Source: VRUE01 sp035557635
GTDB taxonomy: Bacteria > Actinomycetota > Thermoleophilia > Solirubrobacterales > 70-9
Direction: 5' to 3'
DNA: 64,000 nt
Assembly: GCA_035557635.1 (NCBI GenBank)
Contig: DATMDR010000049.1
Span: 1 to 64,000 of the forward strand
Positions 23,079 through 31,526 of this stretch are shown here, piece after piece. The notes below the pieces were generated by a model. It worked only from the letters and a program-made list of their open reading frames with translations. It made no database searches and had not been told where the DNA came from. How positions within the stretch are numbered: the first letter of the stretch is position 1; the number at the start of each line of letters is the position of its first letter. Both the position numbers and the translations under genes were made by a program.

Positions 23079-24451
23079 GCGCTCTCGACCTCTCCCTCCG
23101 CGAGCAGGCGGCGGCGATCGCCCGCGGCGACACCGACCCGGCCGAGCTGCTCGACGAGGCGCTGGCCCGGATCGAGCAGCGCAACCCGGCGATCAACGCC
23201 GTGGTCGAGACCTTCCCCGAGCGCTCGGGCGAGATGCTCGCCGCCGCCCCGAAGGGGCCGTTGCACGGGGTGCCGCTCGTGGTCAAGGACGAGTGGCCGC
23301 TGCCCTGGCGAGCGCAGCGCTTCGGCGCCGCCGAACTGCTCGCCCCCACCGCGCCGGCCGAGTCGGGCCCCTACCGGGCCCTGCGCGACGCCGGCGCGAC
23401 GATCGTCGGCGTCGGCAACATGCACGAGCTCGGCGCCGGCAGCACGGGCAACACCTCCGTTTACGGCCCCGCGCGCAATCCTTGGAACACCGAGCGCTGC
23501 CCCGGCGGCTCCTCGAGCGGGCCGGCGGCGGCGGTCGCCGCCCGTCTCGTCGCGGGCGCCGTCGGTGCCGACGGTCTTGGCTCGGTCCGCTTTCCCGCTG
23601 CCTACTGCGGCCTGACCGGGCTCAAGCCGACCTTCGGCCGCTCGGCGATGGCCGGGCACCACATGGCCGCGATCACGTCGCTGATCGTCTCCGGGCCGCT
23701 CTGCGCCGACGCCGCCGACTGCCGTCTGCTCGGCTCGGCGCTGTTCGACGAGAGCCTCGCCGCAGGCGACGCCAGCGGCTTGCGGATCGGCGTCATCCGC
23801 GATCCCGTCTCCGAGGACGTCGACCCGGAGGTGCGAAAGGCGTGCGAGGCCGCGATCGAGGACCTGCGCGGCGAGACCGGCGGCGAGGTCCGCGAGGTCT
23901 CGCTGCCGGACCTGCCGGTGGCGACGCTGGCCGCGATCCTCCTGATCAACGCCGAGAGCCTCAACGGCGCCACGCCGGAGCGGCTCAACCGCCTGCACCC
24001 GGAGATCAGCCCGATCGCCCGCGGCTTCATCAAGTACCGGGCGCTGCTGCCGGCGGCCGCGATCGTGCAGTCGGCGCGCATCCGCACGATGATGCGCCGC
24101 CGCCTCGCCGCCCTCTTCGCCGACGTCGACGTGCTCGCCTGGCCCACGGTGCCCGCCGTCGCCCCGCCACTCGAGTCGCCGATGGTGGAGCTGCCCTCCG
24201 GCACGCACACCGCCGACCAGGCCAACGTCCGCGGCGCTGCGCTCGCCAACCTGACCGGGATCCCCTCAATCAGCGTCCCGGTCGGCCTCAGCTCGGAGCA
24301 GCTGCCGATCGCCCTGCAGCTGGGCGCCGCCTGGGGACGAGACGAGCTGCTGCTCGACGCGGCGGAGGCGCTGGAGCGCGCCAACGGCCGCCGCTGGGTG
24401 GAGGCTCTCTCGCCGCTGGCACCGACGGAGACAGAGACAGCGGGGGCGTGA
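23075..24451 (+). CDS. Amidase-signature family hydrolase
   Basis: A 458-residue cytosolic hydrolase with the Ser-cisSer-Lys triad: the lysine in PLVVKDEWP, the glycine/serine loop CPGGSSSGPAAAVAA, and the nucleophile region GADGLGSVRFPAAYCG, where the usual DTGGS reads DGLGS. It could act on an aliphatic amide, allophanate-type substrate or amino-acid amide; it lacks any tRNA-binding context, so a role as GatA is unlikely. GTG 23075 overlaps the preceding stop, and the end overlaps the ABC ATPase by GTGA. Confidence 0.85.
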   Translation: MSALDLSLREQAAAIARGDTDPAELLDEALARIEQRNPAINAVVETFPERSGEMLAAAPKGPLHGVPLVVKDEWPLPWRAQRFGAAELLAPTAPAESGPYRALRDAGATIVGVGNMHELGAGSTGNTSVYGPARNPWNTERCPGGSSSGPAAAVAARLVAGAVGADGLGSVRFPAAYCGLTGLKPTFGRSAMAGHHMAAITSLIVSGPLCADAADCRLLGSALFDESLAAGDASGLRIGVIRDPVSEDVDPEVRKACEAAIEDLRGETGGEVREVSLPDLPVATLAAILLINAESLNGATPERLNRLHPEISPIARGFIKYRALLPAAAIVQSARIRTMMRRRLAALFADVDVLAWPTVPAVAPPLESPMVELPSGTHTADQANVRGAALANLTGIPSISVPVGLSSEQLPIALQLGAAWGRDELLLDAAEALERANGRRWVEALSPLAPTETETAGA

Positions 24452-25422
24452 CGGTGGCGGCGATCGTCGTCGAGGGACTGGAGCGCACCTTCGACGACGT
24501 GCTCGCCGTGCAGGGCGTCGACCTCGTCGTCGACGAGGGCGAGATCTACGGCTTCCTCGGCCCCAACGGCGCCGGCAAGACGACCACGGTGCGGATGCTG
24601 ACGACGCTGCTGCTGCCGACCGGCGGCCGGGCCAGCGTCGCCGGTCACGACGTGGAGCGCGAAGCACGCCAGGTTCGCGCCTCGATCGGCGTCGCCCTGC
24701 AGGAGGCGGCGCTCGATCCGCTGATGACAGGCCGCGAGCTGATCCGCCTGCAGGCGACGCTGCAGGGACTACCCAGTGCGGAGGGCAAGCGGCGCGCCGA
24801 CAGCCTGCTCGAGCGGGTCGACCTCGTCGATGCCGCCGACCGGCGGGTCGGCGGCTACTCGGGCGGCATGCAGCGGCGGCTCGACCTTGCCGCGGCGCTG
24901 GTCCACGAGCCCCGGGTGCTCTTCCTGGACGAGCCGACGACAGGCCTCGACCCGGTCAGTCGCAAGACGATCTGGGAAGAGGTCAAAAGGCTCAACGACG
25001 AGGGCACGACGGTCTTCCTCACCACCCAGTACCTCGAGGAGGCCGATCAGCTCGCCGACAACGTCGGGATCATCGACGACGGCAGGATCGTCGCCGAGGG
25101 GACCCCGGAGGCGCTGAAGGCCGAGATGGGCCATCCACATATCCAGCTGACGCTGGAGCAGGGCTCGATCGCCGACGCGGAGGCGGCCTGCGCGAGGGTC
25201 GGCAAGCTACTGCCGCCGATCGACGGCAAGACGATCCTGGTCGAGGTCGAGAACGGCGCCACCGACATCCCGCGCGTGGTGCGGGCGCTGGACGACGCCG
25301 GCGTCGGAGTGGGGTCGCTGGAGCTGGTCCAGCCCACCCTCGATGACGTCTTCGTGGCGAAAACCGGCTACCACCTGGCCCAGGAGGACGAGAAGGCGGG
25401 CCAGGAGGCGATCGGGGCTTGA
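24448..25422 (+). CDS. ABC transporter ATP-binding protein, DrrA-like
   Basis: A 324-residue ATPase with Walker A GPNGAGKTT, Q-loop region GVALQEAALDPLMTG, signature YSGGMQRRLDLAAAL, Walker B VLFLDEPTTGLD and H-loop replaced by FLTTQYLEEADQLAD, where the switch position is Q, as in DrrA-type drug and lipid exporters. A C-terminal domain of about 100 residues follows, as in that family. It starts at GTG 24448 overlapping the amidase stop and leads two ABC-2 permeases. The exported substrate is unknown. Confidence 0.93.
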   Translation: MTVAAIVVEGLERTFDDVLAVQGVDLVVDEGEIYGFLGPNGAGKTTTVRMLTTLLLPTGGRASVAGHDVEREARQVRASIGVALQEAALDPLMTGRELIRLQATLQGLPSAEGKRRADSLLERVDLVDAADRRVGGYSGGMQRRLDLAAALVHEPRVLFLDEPTTGLDPVSRKTIWEEVKRLNDEGTTVFLTTQYLEEADQLADNVGIIDDGRIVAEGTPEALKAEMGHPHIQLTLEQGSIADAEAACARVGKLLPPIDGKTILVEVENGATDIPRVVRALDDAGVGVGSLELVQPTLDDVFVAKTGYHLAQEDEKAGQEAIGA

Positions 25423-26204
25423 GCCAGCTGGCAACGAACCTGCGGGTCGTGCAGGCGCTGGGGATGCGCTCGGTCCGGCAGACCTTCCGCCGCCCGCAGC
25501 TGATGGCGCCGATCGTCATCTTCCCCACCCTGCTGCTGGCGATCCAGACCGGCGGCGCGGGCGGCGCCGTCAACCTCCCCGGCTTCCCGCCGGTGCAGAG
25601 CTTTCTCCAGTTCATGCTGGCGGGGGCGATGATGCAGTCGCTGATGCTGGCCGGCAACAGCGGCGGCATCGCCCTCGCCGTCGACATCGAGATGGGCTTC
25701 ACCGACCGCCTCTTCGCCGCGCCGATCTCCCGCTTCACGATCGTGCTCGGGCGGCTGGTTGGGACGGCGGCGCTGGGCCTGCTCTCCGCCCTCTGGTTCC
25801 TGGCGATCGGGCTGATCTTCGGCGCGGAGATACACAGCGGGATCGCCGGCGCCCTGATCGCGATCGCCCTGGTCACGGCGACGGCGATGGCGGTGGGCGG
25901 GATCGGCGCCGCGATCGCCCTGCGGACCGGCAACGCCAGCGTCGTCCAGGGCCTCTTCCCGCTGGTCCTCGTCCTCCTCTTCCTCTCCACCGCCTTCTTC
26001 CCCCAGGAACTGATGATCGAGCCGGCCAAGACGATCGCCGCCTACAACCCGCTCAGCTTCGTGGTCGAGGGGATCCGCGACCCGATCATCTCCGACATCG
26101 ACGCCTCCGAGCTGCTCAGCGCGGTGGCGGCGATCGCCGGCATCGTCGTCCTGGGGCTGGTGCTGAGCGCCCGCGCCCTTCGCCACCGGCTGAGGACGGG
26201 CTGA
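25419..26204 (+). CDS. ABC-2 type permease
   Basis: A 261-residue membrane protein with six helices in the ABC-2/DrrB arrangement. Characteristic parts are EMGFTDRLFAAPISRFTIVLGR in the cytosolic loop and the late YNPLSFVVEGIRDPI motif. It starts with TTG 25419 inside the ATPase stop (TTGA) and is directly coupled to a second permease, so the exporter is probably a heterodimer of the two permeases with an ATPase dimer. Confidence 0.9.
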   Translation: MSQLATNLRVVQALGMRSVRQTFRRPQLMAPIVIFPTLLLAIQTGGAGGAVNLPGFPPVQSFLQFMLAGAMMQSLMLAGNSGGIALAVDIEMGFTDRLFAAPISRFTIVLGRLVGTAALGLLSALWFLAIGLIFGAEIHSGIAGALIAIALVTATAMAVGGIGAAIALRTGNASVVQGLFPLVLVLLFLSTAFFPQELMIEPAKTIAAYNPLSFVVEGIRDPIISDIDASELLSAVAAIAGIVVLGLVLSARALRHRLRTG

Positions 26205-26995
26205 TGGACACGGCTCTGGCACTCCCAACCTGGCGGGCCAACCTGGCGGCGATCGGCGCGCTGATGGCGCGCTCTCGCAACGAGCTGCTGCGGGTGCCGG
26301 CGGCGGCGATCCCCGGGGTGCTCGCGCCGACCATCTTCTTCCTCGGCCTGAACGGGGTCTTCGGCGCACTCACCCAGCTCAACGGCTTCACCACCGGAAC
26401 CTACGAGAGCTTCATCGTGCCGATCAGCATGCTGCAGGGGGCCGGGTTCACCGGCGCGGCGGCCGGCGTCAACCTTGCCCGCGACTTCGAGCACGGCTGG
26501 GTCGACCGCCTGCTCGTCTCCCCCGCCCCACGCTGGGTGCTGCTCGCCGGCACCGTCCTCGCCGCCAGCACGCGGGCGCTGATCCCAGCCACCTTCGTGC
26601 TCGCGGTGGCGCTGCCGCTCGGTGCCGGCTGGCCGGGAATCGACGGGCTGCTGGTCACCTACCTGATGGTCGTCGCGACGGCGGCCGTCGCCGCCTGCTG
26701 GGGATCGATGCTGGCGCTGCGCTTCAAGAGCCAGTCGGCGGCCCCTCTGATGCAGGCCGGGATGATGGCGCTGATCCTGACCACGACCGCCTACGCGCCG
26801 CTCGCCCTGCTTCAGCCATGGCTGCGGAGCGTCGCCGAAGTCAACCCGGTGACCGAGGTCGTCGAAGCAGCTCGCCAGGGCTTCATCGGCGGAGTCACCT
26901 GGGCCGAGACCTGGCCCGGGATCGTGGCGCTGGTGGGATTGCTGGGGGTCCTCGGCGCGCTGGCGCTGCGCGAAATGCGCCGCACGGCGGTGTGA
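26204..26995 (+). CDS. ABC-2 type permease (second subunit)
   Basis: A 263-residue membrane protein with six helices, homologous in layout to the permease upstream: DFEHGWVDRLLVSPAPRWVLL in the cytosolic loop and VNPVTEVVEAARQGFIGG near the end. The ATG overlaps the preceding stop by one base (TGATG). Together with the ATPase and the first permease it forms one exporter. The glycosidase gene follows with a GTGA overlap. Confidence 0.9.
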   Translation: MDTALALPTWRANLAAIGALMARSRNELLRVPAAAIPGVLAPTIFFLGLNGVFGALTQLNGFTTGTYESFIVPISMLQGAGFTGAAAGVNLARDFEHGWVDRLLVSPAPRWVLLAGTVLAASTRALIPATFVLAVALPLGAGWPGIDGLLVTYLMVVATAAVAACWGSMLALRFKSQSAAPLMQAGMMALILTTTAYAPLALLQPWLRSVAEVNPVTEVVEAARQGFIGGVTWAETWPGIVALVGLLGVLGALALREMRRTAV

Positions 26996-28155
26996 GCGAG
27001 CGCGCAACCGAGATCGCCGAGCGCGTCCTGCGCCAGAACTGGCTGGAGGGCGAGCGCGACGGAGTCCCCTACGCCTACACCCGCCCCAGCCCGACCCGCT
27101 ACCCGTGGCAGTGGTACTGGGACTCCTGCTTCGCGGCGATCGTCTGGCGGCGATTCGACCCGGGCCGGGCGCGGACCGAGCTGGAGAGCCTGCTCGCCGC
27201 CCAGCGCGAGGACGGCTTCGTCGGCCACACGATCTTCTGGGACAGGCCCGTCTCCCTCACTCGCCTGCCCTTCTACAACGTCTCCTCGCGCCACAGCCTG
27301 CAGACCGGAACGATCCAGCCGCCGCTGCTCGCCTGGGCCTGGAGGCTCGCCGTCGGCGACCCGGCTGAGGAGCCGCGCATCGCTGCCCAGGCCGAGTGGC
27401 TGGCCGCGAACCGCGACCTCGAGGGCGACGGGCTGCTCTGGATCGTCCAGCCCGACGAGTCCGGCCTCGACGCCTCGCCCAAGTTCGACCCCGTCTGGGG
27501 GCGGCGGGCCAACGGACAAATCGGCTTCCCCTGCCTGGTGCGGCGCAACCGCCGCCTCGGCTTCGACGCGCGGCGGATAGACGCGCACGGCGGCCCGCTC
27601 CTCTGCGAGACCCTGGTCAACACGTTCTGGTCGCTCTCGCTGCAGGCGCTCGGCCGGCCCTCGGCGACCCCGGCGCTGGTCGAGCGGCTCTGGGACGAGC
27701 GGCGCGGCCTCTTCCTCGACGAGGTCCGCCCGGGCGGCGCCCGCCCCGGCGTCGTCACCTGGGCGGCGCTCGCCCCCCTCGCCCTACCGGACCTCCCCGA
27801 GGCGATCGGCCGGCGCCTGGTCGAGGAGCACCTGCTGAACCGGGAGGAGTTCCTCACCCCGGTCGCCCCGCCCTCCGTCTCCGTCGCGGAGCCGAGCTAC
27901 GAGCCGGACGGGGGCCGCGGGCCGATCCGCCGCTACTGGCGCGGCCCGACCTGGGTCAACTCCGCCTGGATGGTCTGGCTCGGCCTGCGCCGCCTCGGCT
28001 ACGAGCAGGAGGCGAACCGCCTCGCCGCCGGACTGATCGGCGCGGTCGAGCGCGAAGGCCTGCGCGAGTACTACGACCCGCGAACCGGCAAGGGCCTGGG
28101 AGCCAAAGACTTCGCCTGGTCTGCACTCGCGACTGAGCTTGCGAATCCGGAATAG
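26992..28155 (+). CDS. GH63-type glycoside hydrolase (glucosyl-/mannosylglycerate hydrolase-like)
   Basis: A 387-residue (alpha/alpha)6-barrel enzyme. WQWYWDSCFAAIVWRR, DESGLDASPKFDPVWGR (with the candidate acid aspartate), RRYWRGPTWVNSAWMVW and LREYYDPRTGKGLGAKDFAW (with the candidate base glutamate) match the mannosylglycerate/glucosylglycerate hydrolase branch of GH63. No signal peptide is seen, so it is probably cytosolic. GTG 26992 overlaps the permease stop. It may release glycerate or glucose from a compatible solute. Its coupling to an exporter and an amidase is unusual and the pathway is unknown. Confidence 0.8.
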   Translation: MSERATEIAERVLRQNWLEGERDGVPYAYTRPSPTRYPWQWYWDSCFAAIVWRRFDPGRARTELESLLAAQREDGFVGHTIFWDRPVSLTRLPFYNVSSRHSLQTGTIQPPLLAWAWRLAVGDPAEEPRIAAQAEWLAANRDLEGDGLLWIVQPDESGLDASPKFDPVWGRRANGQIGFPCLVRRNRRLGFDARRIDAHGGPLLCETLVNTFWSLSLQALGRPSATPALVERLWDERRGLFLDEVRPGGARPGVVTWAALAPLALPDLPEAIGRRLVEEHLLNREEFLTPVAPPSVSVAEPSYEPDGGRGPIRRYWRGPTWVNSAWMVWLGLRRLGYEQEANRLAAGLIGAVEREGLREYYDPRTGKGLGAKDFAWSALATELANPE

Positions 28156-28156
28156 T

Positions 28157-28222
28157 CGCCTGGCAAGGACGCAGGGAGCGTGGCGTGCTCTGCACGCGAG
28201 CGACCGAGGACACCGCCAGGCG
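28157..28222 (+). repeat. Structured intergenic repeat, copy 2
   Basis: A 66-base element with terminal inverted repeat CGCCTGGC/GCCAGGCG (28157-28164 and 28215-28222), core AGGACGCAGGGAG (28166-28178), hairpin GCGTG-CTCTG-CACGC, and GACCGAGGAC (28202-28211). It is nearly identical to 15321-15384. It fills the gap between the glycosidase stop and the convergent infA stop, so here it may also serve as a terminator. Confidence 0.85.
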
Positions 28223-28223
28223 G

Positions 28224-28439
28224 CTATTTGTACCTGTAGGTGATTCGACCCCTGTCGAGGTCGTACGGCGAGAGCTCGATCTTCACCCGGTCGCCGGGCA
28301 GGATGCGGATGTAGTGGCGGCGCATCTTGCCGGAGATGTGTCCGAGGACCTCGTGGTCGTTGTCCAGTTTGACCCGGAACATCGTGTTGGGGAGGGCCTC
28401 GGTGATCTCGCCCTCCATCTCGATCTTCTCCTCTGCCAT
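28224..28439 (-). CDS. infA: Translation initiation factor IF-1
   Basis: A 71-residue OB-fold protein that binds the ribosomal A site during initiation. The sequence is canonical: EMEGEITEALPNTMFRVKL, GHISGKMRRHYIRILPGD, and the end LDRGRITYRYK. The start follows cca by about 45 bases on the same strand. It is unusual in not lying beside secY, adk, map or the rpmJ-rpsM cluster. Confidence 0.98.
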   Translation of the reverse strand: MAEEKIEMEGEITEALPNTMFRVKLDNDHEVLGHISGKMRRHYIRILPGDRVKIELSPYDLDRGRITYRYK

Positions 28440-28484
28440 TGGCAGGGAGCGTATCCGATGGGCGCTCGCCTGCTCGCCCGCCGC

Positions 28485-29909
28485 TCAGCCCAGGATCCGG
28501 CGCGCCCGCTCCACGGCCTCGGCCCTGGTGGCGATCTCACCCGCGTACTGCGCCGCCTCAAGCTCGGCGAGCAGCTCGCCCAGCTCGGGACCCTCCTCCA
28601 TCCCCAGCTCGGCGGCCAGCTCGTCGCCGGGGAGCAGCGGCGGCGGCGGCCCGTCGCGACGCCAGTCGAGCGCCGCCGCGACCATCTCGCGGGCCAGCTC
28701 CAGGTGCGCTGCGATCGCCTCGTTGGTGGCGAAGGGCCCGCAGCCGCGGGCGGAGAGGCGGTCGGCCACGGTGAGCAGGGTCACATCGACGGAGGCCGGC
28801 TCGGTCGCGCGCAGATACTCGTGGACGAGCCGCGGCGGCAGGGGCATCTCGTGGACGAGGAAGCCGAGCCGCAGGTGGTGGAGGGTGAGGGCCCGCAGGT
28901 GGCCGGTGAGGACGCGGCTCGCCCGCAGCCGCCGGCAGAGCCCGGCGACGATCTCGGCGCCGTCGCTGTCGTGACCGATGAAGGTCACGTACCCGTTCCG
29001 TTCCCCCCGCGTCACCGGCTTGCCGACGTCGTGCAGCAGCGCTCCGAAGCGGAGCGCGGTGCCGCGGCTCATCTCGTCGGCCAGGGGCTCGGCGAGCAGC
29101 GCCCGCACGTCGGAGGCGCGCTCGCCGGCGAAGCGCTCGAGTTCGCCCTCGAGCTCGAGCGTCTGCTCGAGCACGGCGAGCGTGTGGCCGTACACGTCGA
29201 GGTGGTGATTGGGGCCCTGCTCCACGCCGCGCAGCGCCTCCAGCTCGGGCAGCGCCACGGCGGTCAGCCCGAGCTCGCCGAGCAGCTCCAGCCCGCGCAG
29301 CGGCCGCGGGCCGCCGACCAGCTGGCGCAGCTCGACCAACTGGCGCTCGCCGGCGGCCTCGGCGAGGCGCGCGGCTTCGGCGCGGGCGAGCGCGGCCGTG
29401 TCCAGGTCGACGTCCAGGTCCAGCTCGGCGGCGAGCCTGGCGGCACGCAGCAACCGCAGCGGATCGGCCGCGAAGCTGCCCTCGCCGACCACTCGCAGCA
29501 CGCCGCGGTCGAGGTCGGCGAGGCCGCCGTGGGGGTCGAGCAGCTCGCCCCCGGAGAGGGGTGCCGCGACGGCGCCGACGGTGAAGTCACGCGCCGCCAG
29601 GTCCGCCTCGATCGTCTCGCCACGCAGAGCCGTCACGTCGATTTGCCAAGAGCCGTCGGCCGCCGCGGCGCGCCAGGTCGCGAACTCCGCGGAGAGCTGG
29701 AAGGAGTGGCCGCCGCTCTCACGGGCCACCGCCTTGGCGAGGGGCGCGGGATCGCCGGCCGAGGCGAGGTCGAGGTCGGCCACCTCGCGCCCCAGGGCGG
29801 CGTCGCGGATCGCGCCGCCGGCGATCCAGACTCCCTCGCCGCTGCCCAGGGCCCGGCGCGCCAGCGCCACCAGCGGCGAGGCCGCCAGGCGCTCGGCCAC
29901 AGCGCTCAT
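28485..29909 (-). CDS. cca: CCA-adding tRNA nucleotidyltransferase with HD domain
   Basis: A 474-residue class II nucleotidyltransferase. GGAIRDAALG and the metal-binding pair in VADLDLASAG form the active site; RDFTVGAVA and the DPLRLLRAARLAAEL region recognise the nucleotide. An HD phosphohydrolase domain follows (GALLHDVGKPVTRGE). It adds or repairs the 3' CCA of tRNA; a poly(A) polymerase is a less likely alternative. ATG 29909 overlaps the end of alr (ATGA) and excludes an upstream arginine-rich open frame. Confidence 0.9.
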   Translation of the reverse strand: MSAVAERLAASPLVALARRALGSGEGVWIAGGAIRDAALGREVADLDLASAGDPAPLAKAVARESGGHSFQLSAEFATWRAAAADGSWQIDVTALRGETIEADLAARDFTVGAVAAPLSGGELLDPHGGLADLDRGVLRVVGEGSFAADPLRLLRAARLAAELDLDVDLDTAALARAEAARLAEAAGERQLVELRQLVGGPRPLRGLELLGELGLTAVALPELEALRGVEQGPNHHLDVYGHTLAVLEQTLELEGELERFAGERASDVRALLAEPLADEMSRGTALRFGALLHDVGKPVTRGERNGYVTFIGHDSDGAEIVAGLCRRLRASRVLTGHLRALTLHHLRLGFLVHEMPLPPRLVHEYLRATEPASVDVTLLTVADRLSARGCGPFATNEAIAAHLELAREMVAAALDWRRDGPPPPLLPGDELAAELGMEEGPELGELLAELEAAQYAGEIATRAEAVERARRILG

Positions 29910-31018
29910 GTCGCTCTGGGCACGCGGGCGGAGATCCCGCAGGTGACCTCGTAGTTGATCGAGCCGAGCCGAGCCGCCACCTCCTCGGCGAGGATCGTCT
30001 CTCCATCCTGAGTGCCGATCAGCACCGCCTCGTCGCCGGGCTCGACTTCGGTCTCGGGACCAAGGTCGATCGTCACGTTGTCCATCGAGACGGTGCCGAC
30101 CAGCGGGCGGCGCCGGCCGCGAATCAGGACCTCGGCGTTGTTGGAGAGGCCACGTCGCACCCCGTCGCCGTAGCCGAGCGGCAGCACGCCGACGCAGGTC
30201 TCCTCCTGCGCCCGCCACGTGCGTCCGTAGCCGGCACTGTCACCTGCAGCGAAGCGCTTCACGTCGGCGACGTAGGAGCGCAGCGACATGGCGGGAGCGA
30301 GGTCGCGCGCGGCGGGGTCGTCCTGGAAGGGGTCGAGCCCGTAGACGGCGACGCCGCAACGAGCCATGTCGAAGTGGGAGTGCTCCTCGCGGAAGACCGC
30401 GGCGCTGTTCGCCGCGTGCGCGATCGTCCCCGGGAACTCGCTCTTGACCGCCTCGGCGACAGCGGCGAAGCGTTCGAGCTGCCGATCGAAGAAACAGTCA
30501 TCCGAATCCGGTTCGTCGGCGGTGGCGAAGTGGGTCCAGACGCCGGCCAGCTCCAGGTCAGGGTCCTCCGCGCAGGCGCGGGCCAGAGCCCGAACGGCTT
30601 CGGAGTCTCGGTTGCCGAGGCGGCCCATGCCGGTGTCGTACTTGACGTGGACACCGATCGCCCTGCCGTGAGCGCGGGCGCGGTCGGCGACGATGTGCCG
30701 GAAGTCCTCGTGCCAAATCGCCACCTCCGAGCCGGCCGACAGCGCCGCGTCGAGGTCGTCCGGCGTAAGCGCCCCCATCGCCAGCAAGGGCACGTGTGGG
30801 AAGCGACGGCCGATCTGCGCGGCCTCCGTTCCGGTCGCCACCGCCAGCCTCGTCGCGCCGCCGCTCAGCGCCGCGGAGGCGCAGGCATCCGCGCCGTGGC
30901 CGTAACCATCCGCCTTCACCACCGCGCACAGCTCCGCGCCCTCGCGCAGCGTCGCCTTCAGCCGCGCGCAGTTGCGCTCGACAGCGGTGAGGTCGATCCG
31001 GGCGACTGCCCGCTCCAT
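29906..31018 (-). CDS. alr: Alanine racemase
   Basis: A 370-residue fold-type III PLP enzyme that makes D-alanine for peptidoglycan. The PLP lysine is in AVVKADGYGHG, the catalytic tyrosine is in SAGYGRTW, and VGTVSMDNVTIDLG is the usual C-terminal domain motif. It begins MERAVARIDLTAVERNC at ATG 31018, 46 bases after a CBS-domain gene, and overlaps cca by 4 bases. Confidence 0.96.
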   Translation of the reverse strand: MERAVARIDLTAVERNCARLKATLREGAELCAVVKADGYGHGADACASAALSGGATRLAVATGTEAAQIGRRFPHVPLLAMGALTPDDLDAALSAGSEVAIWHEDFRHIVADRARAHGRAIGVHVKYDTGMGRLGNRDSEAVRALARACAEDPDLELAGVWTHFATADEPDSDDCFFDRQLERFAAVAEAVKSEFPGTIAHAANSAAVFREEHSHFDMARCGVAVYGLDPFQDDPAARDLAPAMSLRSYVADVKRFAAGDSAGYGRTWRAQEETCVGVLPLGYGDGVRRGLSNNAEVLIRGRRRPLVGTVSMDNVTIDLGPETEVEPGDEAVLIGTQDGETILAEEVAARLGSINYEVTCGISARVPRAT

Positions 31019-31064
31019 TAGCGCTCCCCGTCGTCGCTACCGATGGTGGTCGCGGCGGTGAGCA

Positions 31065-31526
31065 CTAGTCGGCGATCAGCGCGGCCAGCGCGTCGGCCCG
31101 TGTGACCAGTCCGGCGAGACGGCCGTCGGCGTCGACCACGGGCAGGTGATTGTGGTGCTTCTCGGCGATCGTCTTCGCCACCCACTCGGCGGAGTTGTCA
31201 ACGTTTGCGACAACCGGGTCGCGGGTCATCAGCTCGGAGACTTTCGTCGCGAAGGCCTTCTCGAGGCGCTCCTCGAAGCCCTTCATCGAGCCGATGAAGA
31301 CGACGCCGCCCATGATGTTGAGGAAGTGCGGCAGGTGGAGGTCGGCTTCCTCCTCGCTGAGGACCAGATCGGACTCGCTGACTATCCCGATCACGCGCCG
31401 GTCCCCGTCGACAACGGGGATCGCACTCTTGTCGGTCTTGGCGAGCAGCTCGACCGCGGCGCGGGCATCGGCCTCGGGCGAGACGGCCGGCACGTCGGTG
31501 TCCATGATCTCTGCGGCGGTCTTCAT
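31065..31526 (-). CDS. CBS-domain pair protein
   Basis: A 153-residue protein of two CBS motifs: KTDKSAIPVVDGDRRVIGIV with ESDLVLSEEE, and EKHHNHLPVVDADGRLAGLV with TRADALAAL. A linker of about 35 residues (HFLNIMGGVVFIGSMKGFEE) separates them, as in the CBS proteins of acetoin-utilisation type. It probably senses an adenine nucleotide. Its ATG overlaps the nnrD stop, so it is made with the metabolite-repair enzyme. Confidence 0.88.
   Translation of the reverse strand: MKTAAEIMDTDVPAVSPEADARAAVELLAKTDKSAIPVVDGDRRVIGIVSESDLVLSEEEADLHLPHFLNIMGGVVFIGSMKGFEERLEKAFATKVSELMTRDPVVANVDNSAEWVAKTIAEKHHNHLPVVDADGRLAGLVTRADALAALIAD

Noticed and set aside
28185..29954. A 589-codon plus-strand frame opposite infA and cca
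   Set aside because: Antisense shadow of cca; low-complexity product and no start signal.
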